Origin: Pseudomonadota bacterium
GTDB lineage: Bacteria; Pseudomonadota; Gammaproteobacteria; Burkholderiales; Eutrophovitaceae
DNA: 64,000 nt
Direction: 5' to 3'
Assembly (NCBI GenBank): GCA_027624715.1
Contig: JAQBTV010000002.1
Span: forward strand, 1-64,000
Shown piece by piece: positions 45,738-55,587 of the stretch; the first letter of the stretch is position 1, and every line of letters starts with the position of its first letter. The notes under the pieces were generated by a model. The model was given only the letters and a program-made list of their open reading frames with translations, searched no databases and was not told where the DNA came from. Made by a program: the position numbers and the translations under genes.

Positions 45738-45747
45738 GTCAACTTTT

Positions 45748-46536
45748 TTAATCGAAGTGACAGATCGTTTTTCCAATTCCTGCTATTTCCATTTCCAATG
45801 TATCACCGGAATGTATAGGAAACATGATCGATAACGAGCCAGACAGGATGATCTCCCCAGCTTTAAGACCCATGCCTAGGCTCCCTAACATATTGGCAAG
45901 CCATGCGACCGCGTTGAGTGGGTGATCTAGCGTTGCCGCCCCAACGCCTGTACCGATTATTTCTCCATTTTTTTTTAACACCATGCCGCAAGTCGCCAGG
46001 TCAATACCTTTGATGCTCCTTTGAGGAGAGCCAAGCACAAAGGCTGCAGCTGAAGCATTGTCTGCTACTGTATCTTGAATTTTGATATTCCAATTTTTAA
46101 TGCGTGAGTCTACGATCTCAAAAGCGGGCACCACGCAATCAATTGCGGTTATTACTTGATCCGTTGTGATGCCTGGTCCCATGAGATCTTTTCTGAGCAG
46201 AAATGCGATTTCTCCCTCTCCTTTAGGCTGACAAAATGTTTCGAAGGGTAGGCTTTGCGATTCTTTAAATTGCATCCCGGACATGAGGTGTCCAAAATCT
46301 GGTTGATTGACGCCCAACATGTTCATGATGGCTTTAGCAGTAATCCCAATTTTCTTTCCAACGATTGACTCACCTTGCAATAGTCGTCGATTAATCATGC
46401 TTAGTTGAACCTGATAAGCCTCTTCAATTGTAATGCCAGGTACGGAGTCCGTGATGGGTACAATTTGAGTGGCATTATTCCAAGCTTCGTATAGCTGATT
46501 TCCTAAGTCATTTATGATTGTCTTACTTAAACTCAT
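45748..46536 (-). CDS. 2-oxo-pent-4-enoate / 2-oxo-hept-3-ene-dioate hydratase family protein
   Basis: A 262-residue member of the FAH-like hydratase group (MhpD, HpaH, DmpE and decarboxylase DmpH). GKKIGITAKAIMNMLGVNQPDFGHLM, the metal residues EGEIAFLL with a later Glu-containing IVDSR segment, and DNASAAAFVLG are the family's key segments. The LGV-x-QPDFGHL motif is typical of the HpaH/DmpH side. The enzyme adds water to, or decarboxylates, a meta-cleavage product. No other meta-cleavage gene is adjacent, so pathway assignment is open. Confidence 0.88.
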   Translation of the reverse strand: MSLSKTIINDLGNQLYEAWNNATQIVPITDSVPGITIEEAYQVQLSMINRRLLQGESIVGKKIGITAKAIMNMLGVNQPDFGHLMSGMQFKESQSLPFETFCQPKGEGEIAFLLRKDLMGPGITTDQVITAIDCVVPAFEIVDSRIKNWNIKIQDTVADNASAAAFVLGSPQRSIKGIDLATCGMVLKKNGEIIGTGVGAATLDHPLNAVAWLANMLGSLGMGLKAGEIILSGSLSIMFPIHSGDTLEMEIAGIGKTICHFD

Positions 46537-46628
46537 TCTCAGTCTTACCAGTTGCGGATATTTTGAACTATTTGTTACTCATGATTTTAATCGGATTGTT
46601 AGCCTTTAACTTTGAGCAGAAATGATGC

Positions 46629-47180
46629 TTAACGGATACTTTTAATGATAGATACTATGTCGGGTTGTGACCAATCAATATCACCAACAATTTTGTAGAC
46701 AATTTTATGATCTTGATTAAGCACAACAGTTGTTGGAAGTCCTATATCGATCCAAGCTCTGATGTTTTGAGCGCCAGGATCTATAAGTGTAATCTCCCCC
46801 TCGCCAATTTCGGCCCACTTTTTTTCTATCTGGGTTTTTGATTCTCCGTAGTTTACAAAGACGACTGCAAAATATTTTGCAGGCAATCGTCTCTTGAGTG
46901 CTAAAAGCGAGGGAATTTCTTTTAGGCAAGGGGCGCACCACGTTGCCCAAAAATTTAGGATGACTACTTTCCCTAAAAATTTTTTAAGACTGGTTGCTTC
47001 CCCTTTTAGCGTGGTGACGTTGAGGGTTGGGGGGGCTGGATTCTCTCCCCAGGGAACAAATTTGTTTATTGGCGCGCTGAAGGCGGTCGACACAAATAGA
47101 CTGAACACAAACAAGCCAATTTTAAGCACAGCTGAACTGCAAAGGTCTGGACGTTCCCCCATCATTTTGATGACTACCAA
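46629..47180 (-). CDS. TlpA/ResA-like thioredoxin-fold protein
   Basis: A 183-residue exported or membrane-anchored thiol-disulfide protein. A hydrophobic segment at about 19-36 (KIGLFVFSLFVSTAFSA) serves as signal or anchor. The thioredoxin core has WATWCAPCLKEIPS (CAPC) and the cis-Pro in IGLPTTVVL. ResA/TlpA proteins reduce disulfides during cytochrome c maturation. It lies 28 bp downstream of aceE on the same strand and may be co-transcribed with it. No cytochrome-maturation gene is near. Confidence 0.88.
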   Translation of the reverse strand: MVVIKMMGERPDLCSSAVLKIGLFVFSLFVSTAFSAPINKFVPWGENPAPPTLNVTTLKGEATSLKKFLGKVVILNFWATWCAPCLKEIPSLLALKRRLPAKYFAVVFVNYGESKTQIEKKWAEIGEGEITLIDPGAQNIRAWIDIGLPTTVVLNQDHKIVYKIVGDIDWSQPDIVSIIKSIR

Positions 47181-47208
47181 GAGTGACTATAAACTTTTGT
47201 TAAACAAA

Positions 47209-49905
47209 TTAAACGTCCCATGGGTTTGGTCTGTTGCCTTCAAGGCCATACTTTTGGATTGCTTTTGAGAGTATCTTTTTTGCAACTGCTCCATCATCAG
47301 CGAGTGCTTTGAGCGTTGCAAGGGTGATATGAAAGCGGTCGACTTCGTAGAAATCTCTTAAGGATTTCCTTGTATCACTTCGTCCGTATCCGTCGGTGCC
47401 TAAGGTTATATAGCGCCTAGGAACCCAGGTTCGGATGAGGTCGGGTACGGAACGCATGTAATCGGTTGTGGCGATGATTGGCCCCTTCGTGGCTTTAAGA
47501 CACTGCTCAACCCAGGTACTTTTTTCTGCCACTTCAGGGTTGTACATGTTTTCTCGATCGATACTTAAGCCATTACGTCTGAGCTCAGTAAAGCTTGTAA
47601 CGCTCCAAACATCTGTCGATACATTCCAGTCAGCTTGTAGTAGTTCTGACGCAGCCAAAACTTCTCGAAGAATTGTTCCTGACCCCAGCAATTGGGCATG
47701 CGCGCCTTTGTGTGTGTCGCACTCTTTGATGCGATACATACCTTTAATAATACCCTCTGAAGCGTTGTGAGGCATGGCTGGATGGAGGTAATTCTCATTC
47801 ATTACTGTGACGTAGTAGAAAACATCGTCTTGCTCTTCGAGCATTCTTCTCATGCCGTCTTGAATAATAGTCACGACTTCATAACCGTATGTGGGATCAT
47901 AAGCCACGCAGTTCGGAACGGTTGAGAATAAAAGGTGGCTCGAGCCATCTTCATGTTGTAGCCCTTCGCCTGATAGCGTGGTACGTCCGGCCGTTGCGCC
48001 GAGTAAGAATCCTCGTGCTCGAGAGTCTCCAGCTGCCCAGACTAGATCACCGATTCGTTGAAAGCCAAAGCATGAATAAAAAATATAAAAGGGAAGCATC
48101 GTGGTGCCATGTGTGGAATACGACGTGGCAGCTGCTATCCATGATGATATTGCTCCCGCTTCGGTAATACCCTCTTCGAGTATCTGACCATTTTTAGCTT
48201 CTTTATAGTAGAGCAGCTCATCCCGATCCTCAGGGTCATACAGTTGACCGAATGGGGAGTAGATCGCAACTTGTCTAAATAAGGACTGCATACCAAAGGT
48301 GCGCGCTTCGTCGGCCACAATGGGAACCACGCGACTGCCAAACTCTTTATTTTTTAATAACTGGGAGAGCATTTGTACGAATACCATCGTGCTCGACTGC
48401 GCTCTTTCTCCCGTACCGCCAGTGAGCTTTGCAAATTCTTCTAATTTTGGGGCGATTATAGGTTTTACGTGTCTGACCCGAGCAGGCAGGTAGCCGCCCA
48501 GCTTTTGTCGTTGGCCATGCAGATACTTCATTTCTGGTGTTCCAGCCTCAGGCATATAAAAAAGAAGGTTTTCTACATCTTCGTCGGACAAAGGAATAGA
48601 GAAGCGATCTCTAAAAGCTAACAACGCGTCATTCTCTAATTTTTTCTGTTGATGGGATGTCATTTTCCCCTGGCCCCAATGGCCCATGCCGTACCCTTTT
48701 TTGGTTTGCGCAAGAATAACTGTCGGCCTTCCTTTGTGGTTTACAGCGGCGTGGTAGGCCGCATAAATCTTAATCGGGTCGTGCCCGCCACGCTCGAGAC
48801 GGTCAATATCTTCATCGGATAGATGAGATACGAGTTTTTGTAATTCTGGATATTTATTGAAAAATGCTTCGCGGTTAAATTGCCCATCTGTTGCGGCATA
48901 TTTCTGGAACTCACCATCGACCGTTTCATGCAGTCTTTTAATGAGGACGTTATCGTGATCCAGCGCAAATAATGGATCCCAATCGGAGCCCCACATCACC
49001 TTGATTACATTCCAACCCGCACCTGCAAAAAGGCCTTCAAGTTCTTGAACAATAGAACTGTTGCCACGAACGGGGCCATCTAGTCTTTGTAAGTTACAGT
49101 TAACTACGAAAATAAGGTTGTCGAGCCCTTCACGCGAAGCTATCGAAAGACCAGCAATTGATTCTGGTTCATCCATTTCACCATCGCCTACGAAGCACCA
49201 TACTTTTCGATCGCTATCGGCATGTATCTCTCTATTTTCGAGATATCGCATGAATCGCGCTTGGTAGATTGCAGTAATTGCGCCAAGCCCCATTGACCCT
49301 GTTGGGAATTGCCAAAAATCAGGCATGAGCCATGGATGGCAATACGATGATAAGCCTACTCCTCCGGTCTCTTGTCTATAGTTGGCAATATTCTCTTCGC
49401 TCAGTCGGCCTTCTAAGAAGGCTCGCGCGTAGACGCCTGGGGCAGAGTGGGGTTGAAAGTAAACACAGTCACCAACTTGCCCAGCTTTAAAGAAGTGGTT
49501 AAAACCGACCTCAAACAGATCGGCTGATGAGGTGTAGGTCGCAATATGTCCACCCAAATCGGAATTCACACGGTTTGCTCTGACAACCATGGCAAGGGCA
49601 TTCCATCTGATGATGGCGGAGAGTTTGGCCTCAGTCTCGAGGTTGCCTGGGAATGGGGGCTGATCCGATAGCGATATGGTATTAGAGTAAGGTGTGTTAA
49701 GGATTGGCGGCATTGGAACGCGCAGGCGTCTTGCTCGCTCGATAAGCTTCATCAGTAAAAAGGTCGCCCGTTCTTCGCCTTGGATTGCGATCAGTTGATT
49801 GAAGGCGTCGATCCACTCTTGCGTTTCGGTGGGGTCTAAATCTTGGGGCAGTACACGCCAGAACGCGGATACATTCATTTGTTTCTGATCGGAGATGTCA
49901 GTCAT
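47209..49905 (-). CDS. aceE: Pyruvate dehydrogenase E1 component (homodimeric)
   Basis: An 898-residue E1 that decarboxylates pyruvate with thiamine diphosphate and hands the acetyl group to E2 lipoyl domains. The ThDP motif is GDGEMDEPESIAGLSIASRE with the second part NLIFVVNCNLQRLDGPVRGN. The family's N-terminal segment (ETQEWIDAFNQLI) and C-terminal segment (RTWVPRRYITLGTDGYGRSD) are present, and length is normal. Unusually, aceF is not next to it; a TlpA-like gene follows. It is divergent from an Lrp-type regulator. Confidence 0.96.
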   Translation of the reverse strand: MTDISDQKQMNVSAFWRVLPQDLDPTETQEWIDAFNQLIAIQGEERATFLLMKLIERARRLRVPMPPILNTPYSNTISLSDQPPFPGNLETEAKLSAIIRWNALAMVVRANRVNSDLGGHIATYTSSADLFEVGFNHFFKAGQVGDCVYFQPHSAPGVYARAFLEGRLSEENIANYRQETGGVGLSSYCHPWLMPDFWQFPTGSMGLGAITAIYQARFMRYLENREIHADSDRKVWCFVGDGEMDEPESIAGLSIASREGLDNLIFVVNCNLQRLDGPVRGNSSIVQELEGLFAGAGWNVIKVMWGSDWDPLFALDHDNVLIKRLHETVDGEFQKYAATDGQFNREAFFNKYPELQKLVSHLSDEDIDRLERGGHDPIKIYAAYHAAVNHKGRPTVILAQTKKGYGMGHWGQGKMTSHQQKKLENDALLAFRDRFSIPLSDEDVENLLFYMPEAGTPEMKYLHGQRQKLGGYLPARVRHVKPIIAPKLEEFAKLTGGTGERAQSSTMVFVQMLSQLLKNKEFGSRVVPIVADEARTFGMQSLFRQVAIYSPFGQLYDPEDRDELLYYKEAKNGQILEEGITEAGAISSWIAAATSYSTHGTTMLPFYIFYSCFGFQRIGDLVWAAGDSRARGFLLGATAGRTTLSGEGLQHEDGSSHLLFSTVPNCVAYDPTYGYEVVTIIQDGMRRMLEEQDDVFYYVTVMNENYLHPAMPHNASEGIIKGMYRIKECDTHKGAHAQLLGSGTILREVLAASELLQADWNVSTDVWSVTSFTELRRNGLSIDRENMYNPEVAEKSTWVEQCLKATKGPIIATTDYMRSVPDLIRTWVPRRYITLGTDGYGRSDTRKSLRDFYEVDRFHITLATLKALADDGAVAKKILSKAIQKYGLEGNRPNPWDV

Positions 49906-50064
49906 CTAAACCTACTCCAGCCTTTGTGCTATAACGTTAAAATTCAGGCCCATATCATAGCTAATTTCTTTCAGCATGTGATTCTGTTTATGCTTATAAA
50001 TAATGGTAAATAAAGCATAATCATGTTATAAATACTTCAAATACAAAATTTAATATTGTTTATT

Positions 50065-50538
50065 ATGCTTGATGCAATTGATTGGGAGATCTTACGACTC
50101 CTCCAGGACAACGCAAGAATTACAAATGTTGAGCTCTCCAAAGCTATTGGACTTTCCCCTTCCCCGAGCTTAGCTCGAGTTAAAGCTCTCGAGCAGTCTG
50201 GATATATCAGCCAGTATGTGTCATTGGTTGATTCATTGAAGGTTGGGCTGAAGGTGAGTGTGTTTATCAATGTTGCATTAGAGCGACAAGTTGAGTCCGC
50301 ATTGGAGCGATTCGAAGAGTCGATTCAGTCACGACCAGAAGTCATGGAGTGTTATCTCATGACAGGAGAATCTGATTATTTGCTAAGAGTCGTAGTTGCT
50401 GATATTCAGGCGCTACAGGATTTTATTTTAAATTTTTTGTCAAGGATACCTGGCGTTGGTAACATCAAATCAAGCTTTGCGCTCAAGCAAGTTAAGTACA
50501 AAACAGCTTTGCCATTGCCTGGAAAATATCACACATGA
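50065..50538 (+). CDS. Lrp/AsnC-family transcriptional regulator
   Basis: A 157-residue regulator from ATG at 50065 (the frame is open to 50056, but homology starts at [13 protein letters not shown]). The N-terminal winged HTH has [20 protein letters not shown] and [13 protein letters not shown], and the C-terminal RAM/AsnC ligand domain spans about 65-150, including [18 protein letters not shown]. It is divergent from aceE with a 150-bp gap and overlaps the LOG-family gene by 4 bp (ATGA). Regulation of aceE or of the downstream gene is possible but unproven. Confidence 0.92.
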   Translation: MLDAIDWEILRLLQDNARITNVELSKAIGLSPSPSLARVKALEQSGYISQYVSLVDSLKVGLKVSVFINVALERQVESALERFEESIQSRPEVMECYLMTGESDYLLRVVVADIQALQDFILNFLSRIPGVGNIKSSFALKQVKYKTALPLPGKYHT

Positions 50539-51116
50539 TTCAGCGTATTGCAGTTTATTGTGGATCCAAAAAAGGGATCTCGAAACATTATGAATCTATG
50601 GCGACTCAGCTTGGTAGGGTTCTTGTCGAATCGGGTATTGAGCTAGTTTATGGCGGCGGTAAAGTCGGGTTGATGGGGGTTGTGGCGGATACGGTTATCG
50701 CTCATGGTGGTCGGGTGACTGGCGTGATACCACATGGACTATGCGGAGAGGAACGCGCACATCAAAACTTAACTGAGTTGGTGACGGTGGTAGGAATGCA
50801 TGAGCGTAAAGCGAAGATGATTGATTTGGCCGATGCATTTATAGCGATGCCTGGAGGCATAGGCACGATGGACGAGCTCTTTGAGGCGTGGACTTGGTAC
50901 CAATTAGGCATTCATGTAAAGCCGGTAGGGATCTTGAACGTAGAAGGATATTTTGACGGATTAATTGGATATCTCCATCAGATGGTAAGTAAGGAGTTTT
51001 TGAGTCAACGGCATCTGGATAGCTTGCATATTTCTCATTGTCCGCTTGACTTAATTAGCCAGATGCAAGCCGCTGAACGAGAGCTGGAAACTATTTGGGT
51101 CGCTGATAAAAAATGA
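50535..51116 (+). CDS. LOG-family protein (TIGR00730 phosphoribohydrolase)
   Basis: A 193-residue Rossmann-fold protein with the LOG signature [17 protein letters not shown] and an N-terminal VYCGSKKG and GVIPHGL loop. LOG proteins cleave cytokinin-riboside or other purine 5'-monophosphates to the free base and ribose 5-phosphate. Bacterial members are often annotated as lysine decarboxylase-like, which is a misnomer. It is translationally coupled to the Lrp-type gene through an ATGA overlap and converges closely on the RND pump gene. Confidence 0.92.
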   Translation: MIQRIAVYCGSKKGISKHYESMATQLGRVLVESGIELVYGGGKVGLMGVVADTVIAHGGRVTGVIPHGLCGEERAHQNLTELVTVVGMHERKAKMIDLADAFIAMPGGIGTMDELFEAWTWYQLGIHVKPVGILNVEGYFDGLIGYLHQMVSKEFLSQRHLDSLHISHCPLDLISQMQAAERELETIWVADKK

Positions 51117-51118
51117 AC

Positions 51119-54100
51119 TTAACGCGAGAACGTTTTATAAAGCAGGGGGATCACAAATAACGTCATTAAGGTAGACACACCCAGCCCCCACATAATTGCC
51201 GACGCAATCGGTCCCCATAATAGAGAGTTTCCGCCAAGACCTAATCCGAGTGAGAGTAATCCTGCGATCGTCGTGAAAGAGGTAATCAAAATAGGAATAA
51301 CGCGCCGACGTGCTGCGAATACGATGGCTTGAGTACTATTCATACCTTCTTTCCTGCGAGTATTCGCAGCATCGATTAGAACGATTGCGCTATTCACAGA
51401 AATTCCAGCAAGGGCGACAACGCCGTACATCGTGTATAGACTCAGCGGATGCTGCGTAATGATGAGGCCAATAACGACCCCTATAAATGTTAAGGGAACG
51501 GTAACTAGAATCATCAGTGGTTGGAAGTAACTTTTGAATTGTGTTCCTATCAATAAGTAAATGAGACTGATACCGAATAGGAAAAGTAACAGCATGGCAT
51601 CTAGGCTTTCTTGTATATCGTCCAATGTACCTGAGAAATCGAGCGAGACATTAGGGTGATCTAACTTGATTTTTTCCCATTCATTCTTAATGAGACCATT
51701 AACTTCTATTTCGTTGATTTTTTCTCGATCAATATCCGCTTCAAGCGTAATGGTTCTTCGAAAGTTGTGATGTTGAATGCTCTCGCTTGACCTTCCTGTT
51801 TCGACATGTACTAATTCTCGCAACGCGACCTGCTCGCCCGAGGGCGTTGAAATCGAACGGGATAGAAGTTCATCTATTCCCGCTAAGTCGTTTGATTGAG
51901 CTTTAACACGAACCTCTATTTTTTCACCTTCCGATTGTAGGAAAGTGACGATTTCACCATCGACGAATAATCGGATTGATCGAGTTACCGATAGGGGGTC
52001 TATTCCGATCTGATTGATTGATTCGTAATTAAGTTTCAAATTTAATTCGTTTCGACCTGGACTATCGTCACTACTGATATCCGATACAGATTCGATCGTG
52101 CCCAGAAAGTTTTGCAAGTGAGAGGTAACCGCTCTTAAGTCCCCAAAATTATCACCTCGGATTTTGACGCTAATAGGTTTGGTGAGAGGAGGTCCTCCCG
52201 AGATGCGGGTAAACGTTACATTCGCGACCCCATTGTTAGTGCCTACCTCAGCCCTCATGTCTTCGATCACCATATCTACTTCCCTAAGATTGCCCTCATG
52301 CGGTTTGAGGCTAACAATCACCTGACCATAACGGCTTTCATAAAGCGGAGCAGTATCCGTATATTTGATACCCGCTATTGATGTGATGGCACGTTCTTCT
52401 TCAGGAGAGACGTGATTTCTAACTTTTGCTTCGATCTTTTTAGTCCATCGCATGGTCTCTTCTAATGGGGTGCCAGAGGGCATATCAACGTTGACATAAA
52501 AAATACGTATGGGATCAAAGGCGAAAAATTGAATCTGCACGAAGCCCGCCACGCATGCATATACCGCGATGGCAAAACTAAGTCCCGTAATTGATAAAAA
52601 TGTTTTTGGCCATCTGATAGCAAACAGGAGTGCTTTGCTATATCTGTGTCGTATCAATCGTGTCTTACTTTCTCTGATGCGGTGCACGCGGGATTTACTG
52701 TTTAAGTTTAGCTTCATAGCCATGATGTGCGCGGGTAGGATCCAAAACGCTTCCAATAAACTAAATGCAAGTGCCAGCGTCACAACAGCGGGCACCACGA
52801 GCATAAATTTCCCCACAATTCCAGGTAGCAGCATGAGTGGCAAAAAGGCCGCAACTGTTGTGAGTACAGACGTCAGTACAGGGGCAAAAACTTCTCGCAA
52901 CCCTTCTATAGAAGCTGTAGCTGCGTCAAACCCTCTTGAAAGTCGATAGTAAATTGCCTCTACAACAACAACAACGTCATCCACCAACATGCCTAAAGCA
53001 ATTACGACCCCAAGGAGTATGGATACGTTAAGTGTCCAACCAATGGCATAAATAACGGCGAAGGTTCCTGCAATTGAAAATGGAATACCGAGGCTGATCA
53101 AAATGGCCATACGACTACCGAGAAAAGCCCAAGTTGTTACGAGGACCAATAACAATCCAAAGCCGGCATTGGCCTGCATGACGTTGATGGCTTCTTTGGT
53201 CGGAATGGTTTGGTCGTCCACTAAGTTCAGACTGATACCGTTTTTAAAAAGAGTGGTATTTTTTTCATCAAGATAAGCGCTAATACGATCAACCAGATCA
53301 ATCGTATTCGTATAGCTTTTTTTGGTGACTGATAGAAGTATGCCGTGTTGCCCATTTTGGCTAGCAAGTTGAATGGGTTTTTCTCTGGATGTCGAAACGT
53401 TAGCTACTGCTGATAGTGGGACATAATCGGCGTTTTTAATCAGCTTAACCGGAATGGAATTCAGAAATTCCGGGTCATTTTTTTTCCCCACTAAACGAAC
53501 TAGCCAATCTTGGTTGCCCGCCGTGATGCCGCCAGCAGAAACGTCTTGAAACCACGCAAAGACCGAATCTGCAACATGGGTTGGGGATACTTGATGTGCT
53601 TCTAATTGTCTAGGATTGAATTCGACGAGCAATTCTGGGTCATGTAACCCAACGGCAAATACGTCATCTACCCCTGATAACCTTTCTAACTCATCACGTA
53701 CTTGACGTGCCGAATTGCGTAATAGTTCGTCATCAGCTTGACCTAAAACTAAAACCATTGCCGATGGAAAACCGTTGGATGTCGTCACTTCTATAATGCG
53801 TGGATCACTGACTCCAGCTGGCAATTCTTGACCGGCTTTGTTTTGTATTTCTCGACGCAAATCGTTAATACGTTTATCAAAGGTTGCGCTCGAGAGATCT
53901 TGAAAACGTACCAGTATGGTGGAAACGCCCTCTTGGCTGCGCGATGACACATAACGAATGTCCGAAACTTGTCGAATTGCATCCTCTAGTGGCTGCGTTA
54001 CCAATTTCTCTATATCTTCGGTTGAGGCACCTCTCAATCCAGTAGTGACATTGATCCAATTAAAATTAATTTCTGGATCTTGCTCTCTTGGTATCGAGAG

Positions 54101-54187
54101 ATAACCACCAATGCCCATGAGTATGACGATCACAAATGTCAAGTTTGCGATCACATGATTGGATAAGAATTGCTTAATCAGTGACAT
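51119..54187 (-). CDS. RND-family efflux transporter permease (AcrB/HAE-like)
   Basis: A 1022-residue inner-membrane transporter. It has twelve expected helices and the paired Asp of the proton relay in MLVDDVVVVVEAIYY, a start of VIANLTFVIVILMGIGG and a duplicated GISVNSAIVLIDAANTRR on the C-terminal half. PREQDPEI near 34 is typical of this subclass. Large periplasmic domains fall about 40-335 and 560-850. It pairs with the adaptor gene 22 bp upstream on the same strand. No outer-membrane channel gene is adjacent, so a TolC-like protein elsewhere must serve it. Substrates are not predictable. Confidence 0.92.
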   Translation of the reverse strand: MSLIKQFLSNHVIANLTFVIVILMGIGGYLSIPREQDPEINFNWINVTTGLRGASTEDIEKLVTQPLEDAIRQVSDIRYVSSRSQEGVSTILVRFQDLSSATFDKRINDLRREIQNKAGQELPAGVSDPRIIEVTTSNGFPSAMVLVLGQADDELLRNSARQVRDELERLSGVDDVFAVGLHDPELLVEFNPRQLEAHQVSPTHVADSVFAWFQDVSAGGITAGNQDWLVRLVGKKNDPEFLNSIPVKLIKNADYVPLSAVANVSTSREKPIQLASQNGQHGILLSVTKKSYTNTIDLVDRISAYLDEKNTTLFKNGISLNLVDDQTIPTKEAINVMQANAGFGLLLVLVTTWAFLGSRMAILISLGIPFSIAGTFAVIYAIGWTLNVSILLGVVIALGMLVDDVVVVVEAIYYRLSRGFDAATASIEGLREVFAPVLTSVLTTVAAFLPLMLLPGIVGKFMLVVPAVVTLALAFSLLEAFWILPAHIMAMKLNLNSKSRVHRIRESKTRLIRHRYSKALLFAIRWPKTFLSITGLSFAIAVYACVAGFVQIQFFAFDPIRIFYVNVDMPSGTPLEETMRWTKKIEAKVRNHVSPEEERAITSIAGIKYTDTAPLYESRYGQVIVSLKPHEGNLREVDMVIEDMRAEVGTNNGVANVTFTRISGGPPLTKPISVKIRGDNFGDLRAVTSHLQNFLGTIESVSDISSDDSPGRNELNLKLNYESINQIGIDPLSVTRSIRLFVDGEIVTFLQSEGEKIEVRVKAQSNDLAGIDELLSRSISTPSGEQVALRELVHVETGRSSESIQHHNFRRTITLEADIDREKINEIEVNGLIKNEWEKIKLDHPNVSLDFSGTLDDIQESLDAMLLLFLFGISLIYLLIGTQFKSYFQPLMILVTVPLTFIGVVIGLIITQHPLSLYTMYGVVALAGISVNSAIVLIDAANTRRKEGMNSTQAIVFAARRRVIPILITSFTTIAGLLSLGLGLGGNSLLWGPIASAIMWGLGVSTLMTLFVIPLLYKTFSR

Positions 54188-54209
54188 GATTTAGCGGGAC
54201 ATTAATAAT

Positions 54210-55283
54210 TTACTGACCACCAGAAATCGAAACAGGTTGGCCGTCTTGCAGTCTATATTGATCTTGATGAATCACTAAAGTTTCGAGTGGAAGGTTAATG
54301 AATGCTGGGCTTCCCTCTAATGCATGAGGAAGTGCCAAGAATCTTGCTTTCCCCGCGGTGTATGTAAATAAGCCTAGTTGTCCATTTCTTTTAACTATTA
54401 AACTCGCTGGCGCATGCGGTTTATTGGTGTACCACATAATGGTTCCGGCTGACCCTATTGGTGGTTTCTTTTTCAGAAACCGTAAACGAACCTTTTGATT
54501 GCGGTCTTTCTCGTTCACCACGGAAACGATCCGCTTAATTGTTACAGGGTAGGATTGCTCGCTACTTATAAACTTAACGGAGGAGCTGGCTCTTAGAGAT
54601 TCAACATCTCTAGGTTGAATTTTGGCTTCAACCTCTATTTTCTCAAGATCGCTCAATCGTAGCAGAGAAAAGCCTGGTGTTGTAATTTCGCCAACTTGGC
54701 CCAACCGTTCTCGAATGATCGATTTAAACGGCGCTCTAATCGTACATTTTGCTACCGATCGCTTTGCAGCCTCATACTGTGCTCGATAGAGGGCGACCAA
54801 AGATTCAGTGCTCGCAAAGTCGGTTTCCTTCACGTTTAGCGCTTCCGAAGAAATGAATCCTTTGGAGACTAATGCTTGCGCTCTGTCTAGTTGTCTTTTG
54901 CTGAGATCAAACTTAGATTGAGCGGATGTCAGATTTGCTTCTGCCTGTTGCAATGCAATATTGTGATCTGTTGGATCTAGCTTGATTAAGACATCACCTT
55001 TTTCAACCACTTGACCTATTTCTACGTTGATGGCCAAGATCCTAGCGGACACCTCTGCAGATAATCTACTGTCGTTAAGTGTTATGACGGACGCGAAGGC
55101 GGTCGTGCTTGGGTAGGTCACAATTTCTCCCAAACTTATGACTGACACATTAGTTGATGCTGCATGCGCAGAAATGAAGAACCCGCCGACAAAAAGTAGA
55201 AGAATTCTCCCTAATAAATATATGATTAAGATCTGTCTTACTGATGCCACAAACGTATTGTCATTGTTAAAATAATATTGCAT
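54210..55283 (-). CDS. RND efflux periplasmic adaptor (membrane fusion protein)
   Basis: A 357-residue HlyD/AcrA-type adaptor with an N-terminal export segment (IYLLGRILLLFVGGFFISAHA, about 21-41). The lipoyl half-motifs (ARILAINVEIGQVVEKGDVLIK and CTIRAPFKSIIRERLGQVG) flank a coiled-coil hairpin rich in LxQAEANLTSAQSKFDL repeats. It links the pump to an outer-membrane channel. It is translated first in the two-gene operon with the RND permease. The start at ATG 55283 is followed by a hydrophilic stretch before the hydrophobic segment; a shorter start may be real. Confidence 0.9.
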   Translation of the reverse strand: MQYYFNNDNTFVASVRQILIIYLLGRILLLFVGGFFISAHAASTNVSVISLGEIVTYPSTTAFASVITLNDSRLSAEVSARILAINVEIGQVVEKGDVLIKLDPTDHNIALQQAEANLTSAQSKFDLSKRQLDRAQALVSKGFISSEALNVKETDFASTESLVALYRAQYEAAKRSVAKCTIRAPFKSIIRERLGQVGEITTPGFSLLRLSDLEKIEVEAKIQPRDVESLRASSSVKFISSEQSYPVTIKRIVSVVNEKDRNQKVRLRFLKKKPPIGSAGTIMWYTNKPHAPASLIVKRNGQLGLFTYTAGKARFLALPHALEGSPAFINLPLETLVIHQDQYRLQDGQPVSISGGQ

Positions 55284-55438
55284 TGCTTTAATTGCTACAG
55301 TTATTACGTTTGATTAGGCGGATATTTGTGCTTTGCAAAAATGGTGGCATAAGTTAAAAAAAATAGTATTGGCTGTATTAGTGTTAGCATTCTTTAATTA
55401 ATTCAAAACTAAAAAATATTTAGTTAGGAGAATACATT

Positions 55439-55531
55439 ATGAACGTTCTAACCCTCATGTGCATTATCGTCGTCGGCTATTGGGTAATTGCTATGACCTA
55501 TGTAGCTAGAAAATCAGATTGGGAAAAATGA
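55439..55531 (+). CDS. Symporter small accessory protein (30 residues)
   Basis: A complete 30-codon ORF, with TTAGGAG at 55425-55431 as Shine-Dalgarno, encodes MNVLTLMCIIVVGYWVIAMT followed by YVARKSDWEK. It is a single-span micro-protein with an N-terminal membrane helix and a charged C-terminus ending K-S-D-W-E-K. It sits 57 bp ahead of the sodium:solute symporter on the same strand. Families of such small proteins are known upstream of SSS transporters, and this fits. Function as a subunit is inferred from position and fold. Confidence 0.75.
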   Translation: MNVLTLMCIIVVGYWVIAMTYVARKSDWEK

Positions 55532-55587
55532 AGTATCTAAGTGCAATTTAGTCTCGTTTTAAATTTTTTTTAGAGAGCAAATAATCT

